DNA from: Callipepla californica brunnescens
Lineage: Eukaryota > Chordata > Aves > Galliformes > Odontophoridae
NCBI GenBank assembly: GCA_023055505.1
Contig: JALIRH010000119.1
Coordinates: 682,001-746,000 of the forward strand
DNA: 64,000 nt
Reading direction: 5' to 3'
Part shown: in pieces, positions 1-10,936 of the stretch
How positions within the stretch are numbered: the stretch's first letter is position 1
How the letters are laid out: each line of letters opens with the position of its first letter
Notes under the pieces: generated by a model
Seen by the model: only the letters and a program-made list of their open reading frames with translations
What the model was told of the DNA's origin: nothing
Databases searched by the model: none
Position numbers and translations under genes: made by a program

Positions 1-240
1 AGACCCATAGGGACCCATAGGGACTTATAGAGAATCATTGGGACCCATAGAGAACAACAGGGACCCATAGAGACACATTGGGACCCACAGAGACCCATAG
101 GGACCCATAGGGAAACACAGAGACCCATAGAGATCCACAGTGACCCCTAGAGACCCATAGGGACGCATAGAGACCCATAGAGAGACATTTGGACCCACAT
201 ACACCCATAGGGACGCAAGCGCAGGCGGTGACAGAGCCGT
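1..240 (+). repeat. GGGACCCATAGA-type minisatellite
   Basis: Degenerate tandem copies of a 10-12 bp unit (gggacccatag, with variants agagacccatag and gggacacattg) run from the window edge to about 215. The same family recurs on this strand at 29620-30050 and in reverse complement at 30255-30380. The long open frames across it, on both strands, come from the short period and are not genes. Confidence 0.85.
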
Positions 241-269
241 TATCTGAGGCGGAGGCGCTGCAGAAGGGG

Positions 270-600
270 ACGTTGGAGCGGAGCGGAGCGGGGCGGGACG
301 GACGGACGGACGGACGGAGCGGAGCGGAGCGGGATGAGACGGGACGGACAGAGCGGAGCGGCATGGGACGGAGGGACGGAGCGGAGCGGAGCGGGACGGG
401 ACGGGACGGGACGGGAAGGGACGGACGGACGGACGGAGCGGAGCGGAGCGGGATGAGACGGGACGGACAGAGTGGAGCGGCACGGGACGGAGGGACGGAG
501 CGGAGCGGAGTGGGACGGACGGACGGAGCGGAGCAGGACGGGACGGAGGGACGGAGGGGCGGAGCGGAGCGGAGCGGGACGGGACGGAGGGACGGAGCCA
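270..600 (+). repeat. G-rich GGAC/GGAGC minisatellite
   Basis: Nested repeats of ggacggacgg and agcggagcgg make a purine-biased G-rich strand. Inside it, about 392-420 has five or six consecutive GGGAC-type units, a good G-quadruplex motif with 2-nt loops. The open frames here (Arg/Gly-rich on +, Pro/Ser-rich on -) are by-products of the repeat. Confidence 0.85.
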
Positions 601-639
601 CAATAACCAGGGCTAACATCTGCGGCCCTGTCCCTCACG

Positions 640-870
640 CAGGGATCCCCGCCATAGCAGAGCACCCGCAGCTCTCGGCCGGGCAGTTCTCGCGAGAGCG
701 CCCGCAGCTCTCGGCCGGGCAGTTCTCACGAGAGCGGCTGACATGGCGTGGACGTTGCCAGGGCAACGGCAACAGGCCTAGAAACGGCCTCCGGGAGCCG
801 GCAGGCAGGACGGAGAGGAGGAGGAGTCAGGGTGCGAGGATGACGTCGGCTGGTTTGAGGAGATGGAAGT
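640..870 (+). promoter_or_regulatory. CpG-rich promoter-like segment with TCTCGCGAGA, X-box and CRE motifs
   Basis: A 36-bp unit is present twice in tandem (665-700 and 701-736). It carries TCTCGCGAGA at 688-697 and a one-base variant, TCTCACGAGA, at 724-733. A perfect RFX X-box palindrome, GTTGCCAGGGCAAC, lies at 754-767, and TGACGTC lies at 841-847. These motifs are known core elements of TATA-less CpG promoters; X-boxes are common in ciliary and testis genes. No gene body that could use the promoter is recognisable downstream, because CR1 sequence begins at about 940. It may be a promoter relic. Confidence 0.5.
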
Positions 871-939
871 AGCCTGTCCCTGAGGGGTAAGAGGATCTTA
901 GCTGAGGAACTGGGGGGACTCGTTGGAAGGTCTTTCAAC

Positions 940-1598
940 GAGGTCTGAGGGGGACAAAATGAGGACCGCTGGGGTTGAGTGGGTCGTTGGAGGGCTCCTA
1001 TGGAAACTTCTGGGCGAAGATGGTGGAGTACAAAGGGATGGACTAGGGCAGGGGGATGCTGCCGTCTAGGGGATCCTAGCTCTTCTGTAAAGGTGGTGAG
1101 ATGCAAAGCCCAGCTGAAGTGCCTTTATAGCAATGCATGCAGCCTGGGAAATCAGCAGGGTGAACTGGAAAGCGTGATGCACTTGGGAAGTTGTGACCTT
1201 GTTGCTGTCATGGAAACATGGGGGGTGACTCCCATAAGTGGTACACCTCCACTGAGGGGTACTGGCTCTTTAGATGGGATAGGTGAGGTAGGAAGGGTGG
1301 GGGAGTTGCCCTCTATGTCAAAGACTGGATAGACTGTGAGGAGCTCTGCCTGAGAAAGGTGTTCCTTACTCTGTTCCTTACTCTGTGGGCTAGAATTAAG
1401 GATGGGACTAACAGAGGCCAGATGGTGATAGGGGTATCCTCCAGGCCACCTGATCGAGGGGAGACTGTTCATGAGGCTTTCCTGCTTCAGATGTGGGAGG
1501 CATTGTGCGCACAGGATCTCATCCTGATGGGGAACATCAACCATCTGGATGTCTGTTGGAAGGACCACGCAGCGAGCTGCAAGAGTAACCATAAGGCT
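940..1598 (+). mobile_element. CR1 LINE fragment (ORF2 endonuclease region)
   Basis: The translation is broken but recognisable as the N-terminal apurinic-endonuclease part of CR1 ORF2. It includes a piece reading LKCLYSNACS..N at about 1107, VAVMETW at about 1203-1220, and later pieces matching 'GVSSRPPD' and 'LMGNINHLDVCW' (about 1430-1560) in another frame. At least two frame changes separate them. The fragment ends at a T-run (1599-1621). CR1 is the dominant LINE of birds. The copy is 5'- and 3'-truncated and dead. Confidence 0.8.
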
Positions 1599-1621
1599 TT
1601 TTTTTTTTTTTTTTTTTTTTT
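1599..1621 (+). repeat. poly(T) run
   Basis: An uninterrupted run of about 23 T directly abuts the end of the CR1 endonuclease fragment. Confidence 0.9.
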
Positions 1622-4250
1622 GAGCTTGACAGAAGCAGAAGCGTGCTGGAGAATATGCAGGGCTCACAGCGGAGAGATTACTGAGGAAGCCTTCACCGCA
1701 AAGAATCACTTGTGAGTTTCCCACTGTAGAGCATTTATTTTCTCTGGAAACATAGGAAGAACAGTCTTAAAGTGTCAGAAGAACTCGTTTCTGAGTAAAT
1801 CGATAAAATTAAAAGTAGCAATTGGTGAAAAAAGTTGGCAGTATTAATGCAGGATTTCTGAAGGAACTCGAGTGAGGAATTTCTGAAGTGTTAATTGAGA
1901 GAAGTAGCTCATTGCTTAAACTGCCACAGGAATAAGGGTCAGTAAGCGTTCCCTAAGCTGCCTCTTTTAGCATTTATCAGTGACAGGAGATGTTCTCCTC
2001 TTTGGTTTCAATGTGTTTTCTTCAAAGTCCTTCTGTATTCTGGAAGAAATGTATTTTTTGTTCAAACCCAAAACAATTTTTGAGCCTCTTAAGTTTATTG
2101 AGCTGTTTAATTTGGTTAGTGTTACTCAGGAAAAAAAAATTAACTCCAAAGTATATATAATTAACTGGCATTTGAAACAAACAAACAAAAAGACAAATAC
2201 TTAACAGAAGCCAGACTTGATAATTAAAAATGTTCAGCTTTAACAGCAGAAACAAGACAAAATTAGCCAGAAGAGAATGCGATAGAATTGCAGAGCATCT
2301 GTTTTTCAGGGTAGGCTTGTGCTAGTTCGATTCCAATGAACAGCTCTATGTTGCAGGAATTCTTTTCCTTGTCTAGATAGAGAGAAAAGTTCCTCATCTG
2401 GCCAGCTGTAGCTGCTTATACTTGGCCAAATGAGTCTTGTCATGTACATACCGGTTCCTTTGCATTTACTGCAACCCCCAAGAGTTATTTCATGACACTA
2501 ATAGTTATATCAGATACTTACTGCATAGCTTACAGCAGTTTCTTTATCTGAACGTATCTTTTTCTAAGACGTAAGGTGAGAACAAGCCTCTTGCAATGGA
2601 ACTCACTGAGCCTTGAATAGATAAAGGATAGATTCATATATTATGTGAAATCAGTGAAAGCCTTAAATAATGGTAAAGATATCCAGTAGTTTTCACCTTT
2701 GTTTTCGACTGAAACAAACAGGCGGGGGGGGCTTAACCGAGTACGTGTTGTGTAAAGTATGACAGGAGTTGTGAAAATTCTCATCTGGTGATGCTGCCCA
2801 GAATTGATACACATGGCTCATTTGTAGTGATATGGAACACAGTGGTGTTCCCTCCATCTTTTTAACCCGTGAGGAGTCTGATGTCAACAAACACAGAATA
2901 AGCCAAAATTTACCAGCTCTTAATTGATTTGAATGCTAACGTCAGAAAAAGCAGAAATCATTTCATCTGCTGCTGTTCTGCACAAAGTCTCAGTTATTAT
3001 GGAATCATTAAAAGCTGAAAGGCACTGAGATGGCAACAAAAAAGTCCTGTCAGCTGGAAGTCACTGTGTGCAGGCTGCAGACTGAATCGAAGAATGGCGT
3101 GAATTCACCTATTCAAGATACTTTTGCCTTTTAGTTTCGTTTTTACCCACTTAATCTTCCATAACGAATATTCATTTTAAAGTTAGGCTAACTAGAGAAT
3201 CTGGCTAATTTTGACGAGGGGAAATCTTACAAAAAAAAAAAAAAAGAGGGGGGGTAGTTGAGAAAACTAAAGAGAAACTTCTGAGAAACTAAGGAGAGTT
3301 GCCCCTCAAATACATAGGCCGTTAGTAGAGGAGAAAAATAATTGCAGAGATGAAGAAAATAAGTTCTTGATGAAGGAAGAGTGCTAAAATCACAGTGCAC
3401 TGCAGGGCAGCATGCCAGTTCTGTTTGATCCATTCTGGATGCTCCATGTCTTTATCCCTTGAGGTCAATTGCTGACTCAGAGGAACGTGCAGTGAGAACT
3501 GCATAGGATATGTATTGACAGATGGATGGCAGAGAAAAATTCTTCATCTTCCTCTATTTTTTACTCATGTCCAACATGTTCTGATATTGTGAAAGGAGCA
3601 CAGAGTGTGTCCTACCAGTATTTTGAGTGTGTGTATGTGTGTGTGTGTGTGTGTTTGGAATGCAATAGAGGAAAATATATGAATACTTTGCAAAATAAAA
3701 AAAGCAGGATTCATGTGGGGAAAAAAAATGCAATTTTGGGGTCGTATTCAGGTACGTTCTGATTTTTATTTTTTTTTTCACTTCCAGTATTCTTTTTGCT
3801 CTTTTAGACTATCAAACTTAAGACATCAGTGTAATGGCAAACTGAGTTACTGTATGTTTCGGCTCCCATTGTTCTTTCTCGTTTTTTGTCATTTTCTCTA
3901 ACAGGTGTCTGGCTTTGTTGGCAGCTCATGTATTCTAGGAATGATGTGAGCTGACAAATTCCCATATTTTGAACTCAAAAAAAAAAAAAAAAAAAAAGAG
4001 ACTTGAAACAATTGATCTAAACCTGGATACCTATCCACATTTTCCAACAAGGAGGTTATTACTATGACTGAAATGTCCTTAATTAGCTGTCATTATACAT
4101 TCTTACAGAGCTGGTGACAAACAGTTAGTACTGAAAGCTGTAATTCTTGATGGGCTTATTCAATGGGCTCACAGAGATAAGGACTTGAGAGTGTTTTGCC
4201 TGCACTCAGCAGCATGTCCTGCCTATCTCAGTGCTGTAGCTTTTGGCCTG
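1622..4250. other. AT-rich DNA without a recognisable gene
   Basis: No ORF above 80 codons, no splice-flanked exon and no known repeat tail was recognised. Small items are an A-run at 3231-3245, a GT microsatellite at about 3629-3653, and an A-run at about 3977-3998. The short ORFs at 1980-2204, 2022-2255 and 3526-3762 are low-complexity frames in AT-rich sequence. Confidence 0.6.
3629..3653 (+). repeat. (GT)n microsatellite
   Basis: About 11-12 GT dinucleotides, preceded by an imperfect gtgtgtatgtgt. Confidence 0.85.
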
Positions 4251-4269
4251 CTATCTTTCTGTTCTGTTT

Positions 4270-4625
4270 CAGATGGGATCCACCCAAGGGTGCTGAGGGA
4301 GCTGGCAGAGGTGATTGCCGAGCCGCTTTCTGCCATCTATCAGCATTCCTGGTCATCTGGAGAGGTCCCACAAGACTGGAGGCTTGCCGATGTGACTCCC
4401 GTCTACAAGAAAGGCCGTAAGGAAGATCCGGGGAACTGCAGGCCTGTCAGCCTGACCTCGGTATCAGGGAAAGTTATGGGGCGGTTGATCTTGAGGGAGA
4501 TCACATGGCACGTGCATTGCAACCGGGGGATCAGGCCCAGCCAGCATGGGTTCACAAAGGGCAGCTCGTGCTTGTCCAGCCTCATCTATGAATCTATGAA
4601 TCTATGTTACTTGAGCGTCTCCTGT
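4270..4625 (+). mobile_element. CR1 LINE fragment (reverse transcriptase N-terminal part)
   Basis: One open frame (read from about 4270) carries the conserved start of the CR1 reverse transcriptase: SDGIHPRVLRELA, then EVPQDWRLADVTPVYKKG, then NCRPVSLTS. The frame runs to about 4590 and then enters ATCTATGA octamer repeats. The catalytic YADD-equivalent part is missing, so the piece is inactive. The octamer tail beside an internal RT segment suggests a deletion or join with another CR1 end. Confidence 0.88.
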
Positions 4626-4640
4626 GCACCACTTCATTTA

Positions 4641-4812
4641 TAGATTCATAGATTCATAGATTCATGAGGTTGGAAAGGACCTCCAAGATCATCTAGTCCA
4701 ACCATCCTCACACCACCATCCCTACCCACCAAGCTACTCAATCCAATCCCTTAGCACCTCATCTAAACGCTTCTTGAACAGCGCTAGGGATTTGTCCTTT
4801 TGGTGGCCACGC
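4641..4812 (-). mobile_element. CR1 LINE 3' end
   Basis: On + it starts with three ATAGATTC octamers, followed by the standard CR1 3' segment (ggttggaaaggacctccaag, gatcatctagtccaacc). It is in reverse orientation, tail to tail with the + strand RT fragment just upstream. Confidence 0.88.
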
Positions 4813-4835
4813 TACTCACATAGGTAAAATATTGT

Positions 4836-5115
4836 CACAGAATCACAGAATTCTGGGTAGGGGCTGGAAGGGACCTCTAGAGATCATTGAGTCCAGCCCC
4901 CTGCCAAAGCAGCTCCCAGCCCAGGTTGCACAGGTAGGCATCCAGGTGGGTCTTGAACATCTCCAGAGAAGGAGACTCCACCACCTCTCTGTGCAGCCTG
5001 TGCCAGCGCTCCGTCACTGCACTGTGAAGAAGTTCCCACACGTTTGCGCAGAACTTCCTATGCTTCAGTTTGTGGCCATTTCTCCTCGTCCTGTCACCAT
5101 GCACCACTGAAAAGA
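4836..5115 (-). mobile_element. CR1 LINE 3' fragment (second subfamily)
   Basis: It begins with tcacagaatcacagaattctgggtagg and continues through the ORF2 C-terminal coding part. The minus-strand frame gives a typical CR1 tail peptide (RNGHKLKHRKFCANVWELLHS, then FKTHLDAYLCNLGWELLWQG). It differs in sequence from the neighbour at 4641-4812, so it is a separate insertion. Confidence 0.88.
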
Positions 5116-6475
5116 GTCTGACATAACCTTAGGATATACTGGATTTCTCTGTAACATCACAACGTTTCCAAACTCATTTGTACTGCTGTTGGTTTCACAA
5201 TTTATGCATGCCTGTATTTGGGTTCGAGGCGAGCTAATAGGAATTAATTCTGAGTAATGCATGTATTCTATTGATATAATACTGTTATTAATGATTGTGT
5301 ATAGGTGTATGATTTATAATAATGTATAATAATCATATATTACAGATGTACTTTTCAATTGAAGCAATATGCCTGATTATTATAGATGTATAGCCAATAG
5401 ACTACTACATGAATGAATATTGAAATTAGATCAGTTGAACCTTACTGCTCTGTCTCATCTGTTCCTGGCACTGGAAACATGCAAGGACGAGGACTGCGGA
5501 AACACTGGCATCTTTTGCAAGAGTAGCATTTTAGTTTCTCTGTGAAGTGACTCGACTTCTGACCTTTGAGCAGTTGAGAAATCAGGTGGAATGCACGTCC
5601 ATTTCTCACTTCTCTTCCTGTTAATCTCCCCTAGACTTGGTTTACAGTGAACAACTTGTGCAGCTTTGCACTGTGAAAATGAAATTTGGTTTATTAGCCC
5701 TGAAATATCATGAACAATAATAAAATCCACGCACAAGTGAGAGAATAAAAGATTATTTGATATTTGATATTGCTGATGAAAGTTAGCTCTTGGAGGGTGG
5801 CAGGGAAGTGACAAAATTACTGTTGCTGTTCTGTAATGACGTGCTACCATTGTGGCTAGGTGGTGCATTTTTGTGGTTTTGTTTTCTTCTTTGTCTTCTG
5901 GTAGTGCTTTTAAGTGGCTTGAAATGACAGAATAATATTTCGTAACTTGGATGTATTCTCTGTCTATGAAAGAGAAGCTCAGAAGGGCAGAATGAATGAG
6001 ATTTTGTTGAAGTCATTGGACAGCAGGCATTCAGTAATTGCTACCTGTTGCTCAAGAAAATCCTCACTGATGTGTTTGAGGTCAGATTCATCTGACTCGA
6101 TTAACACTTGGATAAGAATACGTGGCTTTTAAAAATGGTAATGGTAGGTGCAAAGTCTGTCTTATTTAAATCTTCGGCCTCGGATGAAAGCTGAACACAT
6201 CCCCGTGCATACAGTTTTCCCTGCTACTGAAGGGATCAAGGAGAACACCACCTGAGCTCCCTGCTCCTTGAACTAACCGCTGTGATGCCCTTAAGTCCCC
6301 TCTGACAGTCCTCAGGGTTCCTTCATTGCTGCCAACTTCATCTAACAAAAGCAGATAATAATTAGAGGTCTGGACCAAACCAGGGAACCTTCCATAATAA
6401 TTAATGAAAACAGTTATGTAAGCATATGTTCCATCCCACATAGCATAGCTATCCAGTTTATGAGATATACACAAT
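5116..6475. other. AT-rich intergenic DNA, no gene seen
   Basis: The region contains an AT-rich stretch with repeated ATAATGTATAAT-like motifs (5270-5400). The short ORFs on both strands have no flanking splice logic and match no family I recognise. Confidence 0.55.
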
Positions 6476-6477
6476 CA

Positions 6478-6540
6478 CACAGAATCAAAGAATTGTAGGG
6501 GCTGGGAGGGACCTCTAGAGATCACTGAGTCCAATCAATT
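6478..6540 (-). mobile_element. CR1 LINE 3' tail (short)
   Basis: agaatcaaagaattgtagg followed by ggctgggagggacctctagag is the reverse complement of a CR1 3' end. Only about 60 bp remain, abutting an ERVL fragment. Confidence 0.75.
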
Positions 6541-6564
6541 GGAGTGAGACAGCAATGCATGTTA

Positions 6565-6640
6565 ATTATTGTTTGTTTGTATGTGTATATATATATGTGT
6601 GTATATATATATGTATGTATATATATATATATATAAATAA
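6565..6640 (+). repeat. (TATATG/TA)n microsatellite
   Basis: Alternating tatatatatgtgtg and tatatatatat runs. The ERVL provirus has a similar TATATG-rich stretch just before its 3' LTR (18731-18760), so this is probably an expanded piece of the same internal ERVL region. Confidence 0.85.
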
Positions 6641-6775
6641 AGCATGATGTAGAGATGTGGAATAAAGGGTGAAATGTTGTGGTTTTATCGTTTTTTTTGT
6701 TATCAGTATTCCACAACACAACATCATGCAGAGCACCGGGAGTTGAAGAGTTAATGCTCCAGTTCCATGGAATGC
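6620..6775 (+). mobile_element. Older ERVL fragment: end of internal region plus 5' part of the 3' LTR
   Basis: The segment aatgttgtggttttatcg at about 6672 and its upstream purine tract align by eye with the internal/3'LTR junction of the provirus at 18820-18860. The shared features are an agcatgatgt element, a gtggaataaagggtg polypurine tract, then TGTTGTGGTTTT. Similarity continues through 'tattccacaa' and 'aacatcatgcag' to about 6770. It is more diverged than the full provirus LTRs and truncated on both sides. Confidence 0.75.
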
Positions 6776-6799
6776 TGATTTTCTGGCCAGCAACACCAT

Positions 6800-7330
6800 T
6801 TTAATCTGTCACCAGTGTTATACAAAGAGGTTTTAAACAAATCCCGGGGAAAGGAGGATACTATGAAGTTGCACTATTAACAGAAAATCTGTTCTTTGGC
6901 AGAATTCTATAAATAATGTTTTCTGACTGCTGTGACAGAATCCACACCTGGTAATATCGTCCTACAGCCAAAGAGATGCTGCTCACAGGGACCAAGTGCA
7001 GGACATCAGACTTTTGCTGGTTAGGGTTCAGGGCCAAAAAAGCTTGGAGGCTGTGGCTCCAGGCCAGCCAGAGGATGTTGCACAGATGACATCACCCGGG
7101 CTCCTGGAACTCCTGGACGTTGCTGTCACAATGCATCTCCATGACGATGACGGGCCCCCCCCCCAAGGACAGCTGGCAGCTCGTTCCAGGCAGCTCACCT
7201 GTGAGCTGTGCTGCCTGCAGCCGCTCACCATGTCCAGTGCCTGAGGACAGCCCCGGGAGCAGACAAGCTCAGCCTCATCCTGCTCTGGATGAAGGTTCAT
7301 GTGACCATTCAGTGTTTGTTCACTGCAGAC
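6800..7330. other. Intergenic DNA, no gene supported
   Basis: A moderately GC-rich stretch (7030-7280) has overlapping ORFs on both strands (for example 7028-7300 minus). None has a recognisable domain or splice signals that decide a frame. Confidence 0.5.
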
Positions 7331-7334
7331 CCTT

Positions 7335-7590
7335 TGGTGGTAAGAGTTTCAGGTTACTGTTTTGGATTAACTGTTACCAATTTGTGTTACTGTAAAGGTT
7401 GAAGGATTATCCCTTGGGATTAAGATAAAGGTTACTGTTTTGGAATAGCATTTAGGGTAAAGAGTTACCATATTACGTTAGGATGAAGGACTTGCCTTTT
7501 GCAATAAAGACAAGCACCACTGGTTCCCATTCTGGATTACAGTAAAGGACTCCCATTTTGGGCTATGGTTAAGGACTGTCCTATTGTGTT
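7335..7590 (+). repeat. Degenerate short tandem repeat (ttactgttttgg / aaagg units)
   Basis: Recurring elements ttactgttttggatta, gttaccatatta, cccattttgggc and a phrase ending in aaagg occur about every 26-35 bp, roughly eight times. It resembles the degenerate ~40-bp minisatellites of bird microchromosomes, but I cannot assign a named family. Confidence 0.45.
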
Positions 7591-7591
7591 C

Positions 7592-7860
7592 AGACAGTCC
7601 AGGAGGACTGTGGAGGAGTCCAGGCCTGCTATCCACGATGAGAACAGGCACAGGACGAGGCCAAACGCTGACCATCCATGCCTGGGAGGTGGAAAGGGTA
7701 GCTACTGGGCATGCCGCTGCCTCCACGAGAGATGTGATTTCTAGGCTACCTACCCCGAAGGAGTTTGGGGCTGTTATCCAGAAGCAAGCATCTCTCTGGA
7801 GGAAGGGAAGGTTCTCCCAATCATGCCGCAGAGGAGGCAAGGGTAGCACATCCCCTTGTA
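7592..7860 (+). repeat. Diverged single copy of the 0.61-kb tandem unit
   Basis: It shares gtccaggcctgctatccacg, aaacgctgaccatccatgcc, gagatgtgatttctaggct and ggaggcaagggtagc with the units of the arrays at 9569-10936 and 12889-20578, at visibly lower identity. It is isolated from the array by about 1.7 kb. Confidence 0.8.
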
Positions 7861-8102
7861 TACTATTCCAGAACCAAAGCTTAGCAAATCCAATGAAAGC
7901 AAAACTTCTGATTTTAACCAAATCTGAAATAACGTGAAGAAGTAGAGAAGAACAATTTTGAGAAGTTTAGACCATAATATTTTATTCAGGTTACCCAATG
8001 GCCTAAGGATGAAAAGGTGACAGTAAAAGGACTTGAGAGAACAACATGGAGTTGTGTCATTGAATGGTCAAGTTAGCAATCAGTAAAAGATTCTTCACCA
8101 GA

Positions 8103-8250
8103 CTGAACCATCAGAGGTCAACAAGCATTTGGACGGTACTATCAGACACGTGGTTTGAATTCTGGGTGGTTCTCTGTGCAGCCAGGTCTTGTATTTGATG
8201 ATCCTTGTGAGTCTCTTCCGACTCAGGATATTTTATGATTCTGTGAAAAC
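8103..8250 (+). mobile_element. CR1-like LINE 3' tail
   Basis: The sequence ending in tgatgatccttgtgagtctc, ttccgactcaggatatttta and tgattctgtg is the usual CR1 3' end in forward orientation, considerably decayed. Confidence 0.65.
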
Positions 8251-9525
8251 TGTGTGTGGTGCTTCCCATATATAGCGTCATGTGTGTTTTTTGTTGTTGT
8301 TGTTTTGTTTTTTTCATACATATGTATAGCTAAATCATCTCACTTTATAAGATAATACAACCACTTATTGCTAAAATTTTACAACTTCTGATTGGATCCT
8401 AGCTTTGAAATTACTGACCTTTAACACCACTGGAGTATATTGTAGGCCCGCCTGTAACTAACTGGGTTATACTGCTGTTAAACAAATTAGCTGTGTAAAG
8501 TAGATGGGTTCCACATATCCCCATAAGAGCAGATTTAATCCTTTTTCTCATGAAGCAAAAACTCCATTATACCAGTCATCTCTGCCACTGATTGGAGCCG
8601 TCTGAAAACTGAGATCTTATCTTCTAATCAGACCAATGAAGTGGTAAGCACTACAGTCTCAGCTGAAAAAAATATATATCCTCTTCATCTCATCACAGAA
8701 AGCAGCACTGAAAGTGATAAATTCAAAGTTACATTCTAGATGATAAACAATTTTTCATTTTCACTCTGAGAACTATTTTCCTATCACAGATGTTTAGCTT
8801 GAAAGGTTCGCTGTTCTGACCACTACTGTATGACGTAAAATGACTGGTAACTGAGGTTTTCTCCTAATGCTTCTGCAAATATTTCAAAGTTCGCTGGAGA
8901 TTTCTGACAAAAGATATTTAGGATATCAGAATCAGAAAATTAAGGAGAGAAAATAATTTTAGAGGAACTAAAATGTACACACACGTGCATGCATATATAC
9001 GATTATTCAATGAAAAAGAACTTAAAATGTTTTTCTTTTCTACTATCAAGGAATGCCTCTGGATATACAGAATATTTAAGCTACAAAGGCTTTTTTTGTA
9101 CCGAATATGTCCTTTAACATCACTGTACCTCCTTTGTAACCGTCAGAATCCTACGTTTATTAATTCTTCCCACATTAATTTCAGTGGCAAGAAAATGCTT
9201 AGAACAATGGGATTTCCATTTACACTCATGATTTACATTTTATTGCTGATAAAACTATCAGCTATGAGAAATATTTCCTCAAGCTGTCAGATGTTATTCC
9301 ACAGGTAACTGATTGTGCTATGACTGCAAGTACTATAGTTCCTACATTATTTTACGGATGTAATGCTTACCTAGCTTGAGGATTGAATTACATTGATCAA
9401 TACATATCAATCACTTTCAGAACCTTTAAACAAATAAGCTACATTACTGAAAATTTTACTACTTACCACGTCTAGTATTTGTGGATTTGCAAGCAATAAC
9501 AAACAAGAAGATATTTTAGTAGACA
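8250..9525. other. AT-rich intergenic DNA, no gene seen
   Basis: The longest frame is 111 codons (8973-9308, +). It is rich in Phe/Leu/Ile, as expected for AT-rich noise, and has no domain. No known repeat was recognised. Confidence 0.5.
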
Positions 9526-10936
9526 GTGTCTACCCATGAACCCAATTAAGCCATAGACAGAGAAAAAGGAAATGCATCAAGCCTAGGAGGAAAGTGGGCA
9601 CCTGCAGGCTTCTGTTTAGGGTTTGAAAAAGAAAAGATAAAAACAAACAAGAGAAAACGTAACTACAGGAAAGGAAAGTGGAAGGGCATAGAGGAAAGAG
9701 CACAGAAAGGCAGAAAAAAAGCAGGAAAAAGCAAAGGATAGCTGAAAAAATAGAAGACTATTCCAAAGATCAAGTGTTTCCAACAACAAAAGACCAAGCA
9801 GTGGAAAAGACACGTTGGGTAGCAAGCCTGGAGTTGTCCAGGCCTGCTATCCACGATGACAGCAGGCACCAGACGAGGCCAAACGCTGACCATCCACGCC
9901 TGGGAGGTGGAAAGGGTAGCTACTGGGCATGCTGCTGCCTTCACGAGAGATGCGATTTCTAGGCTACCTACCCCGAAGGAGTCCGGGGCTGTTATCCAGA
10001 AACAAGCATCTCTCTGGAGGAAGAGAAGGTTCTCCCAGTCATGCCGCGGAGGAGGCAAGGGTAGCTACCAGGCATGGATCTACTCAGCAAACACGTGAAA
10101 AGCCTTCAGGCCACCAGCAGGGAAGAGCTAAGAACACCCACGAGGCGTGAACCGAACTCAGCAATTCAGAAAGTCAAATGCATCAAGCTGAGGAGGAAAG
10201 CGGGCACCGGCTGGCTTCTGTTTAGGGTTTCAAAAAACAAAAGACAAAAACAAGCAAGAGAAAAAAGGTAAATACAGGAAAGGAAAGTGGAACAGCACAG
10301 AGGCAAAGGCACAAAAAGGTAAGGGAAATGCAGGAAAAACCAATGGATTGCTGAAAAAATAGATGACGATTCCAAAGATCAAGTGTTTCCAACAACAAAA
10401 GACCAAGCAGTGGAAAAGACATGTCGGGTAGCAAGCCTGGAGGAGTCCAGGCCTGCTATCCACGATGACAGCAGGCACCTGACGAAGCCAAACGCTGACC
10501 ATCCATGCCTGGGAGGTGGAAGGGGTAGCTACTGGGCATGCTGCTGCCTCCACGAGAGATGCGATTTCTAGGCTACCTACCCCGAAGGAGTCCGGGGCTG
10601 TTATCCAGAAGCAAGCATCTCTCTGGAGGAAGGGAAGGTTCTCCCAGTCGTGCCGCGGAGGAGGCAAGGGTAGCTACCAGGCATGGATCTACTCAGCAAA
10701 CACGTGAAAAGCCTTCAGGCCACCAGCAGGGAAGAGGTAACAACACCCACGAGGCGTGAACACAACTGAGCCATTCAGACAGAAAGTCAAATGCATCAAG
10801 CTGAGGAGGAAAGCGGGCAGCTGCTGGCTTCTGGTTAGGGAGTCAAAAAAGAAAGGATATAAACAAGTAAGGGAGAAAACTTAAGAACAGGAAAGGAAAG
10901 TGGAAAGGCACAGAAGTACGGGCACAAGAAAGGTTT
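9525..10936 (+). repeat. Tandem array, first block, of an unclassified ~0.61-kb unit
   Basis: Units start at about 9569, 10176 and 10789 (motif aaatgcatcaagc followed by gaggaaag), so the period is about 607-613 bp. The third copy stops after about 150 bp, near 10936. Before 9569 there is the tail of a further copy. Each unit has an A/purine-rich half (aggaaaggaaagtgg, gcaggaaaaa) and a GC-richer half (gtccaggcctgctatccacg to ggtagctaccaggcatgga). Neighbouring copies look more than 90% identical. I recognise no transposase, LTR or poly(A) structure. Confidence 0.85.
9663..10058 (-). other. Minus-strand ORF recurring in the 0.61-kb units
   Basis: A 131-codon frame begins PPPRHDWENLLFLQRDACFW. 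Versions of the same frame are open in other copies: 7478-7921 (147 codons), 10230-10667 (145), 19139-19552 (137, running into the LTR) and 19724-20047 (107). The C-terminal half is hydrophobic (Phe/Leu-rich) because it reads the purine-rich half of the unit backwards. No family was recognised. It may be open simply because the copies are young. Confidence 0.3.

Noticed and set aside
189..872. 227-codon + strand ORF (and 190-codon minus ORFs) in the first 0.9 kb
   Set aside because: They read through short-period minisatellites (Arg/Gly/Ser or Pro/Ser repeats) and show no domain; openness is a property of the repeat.
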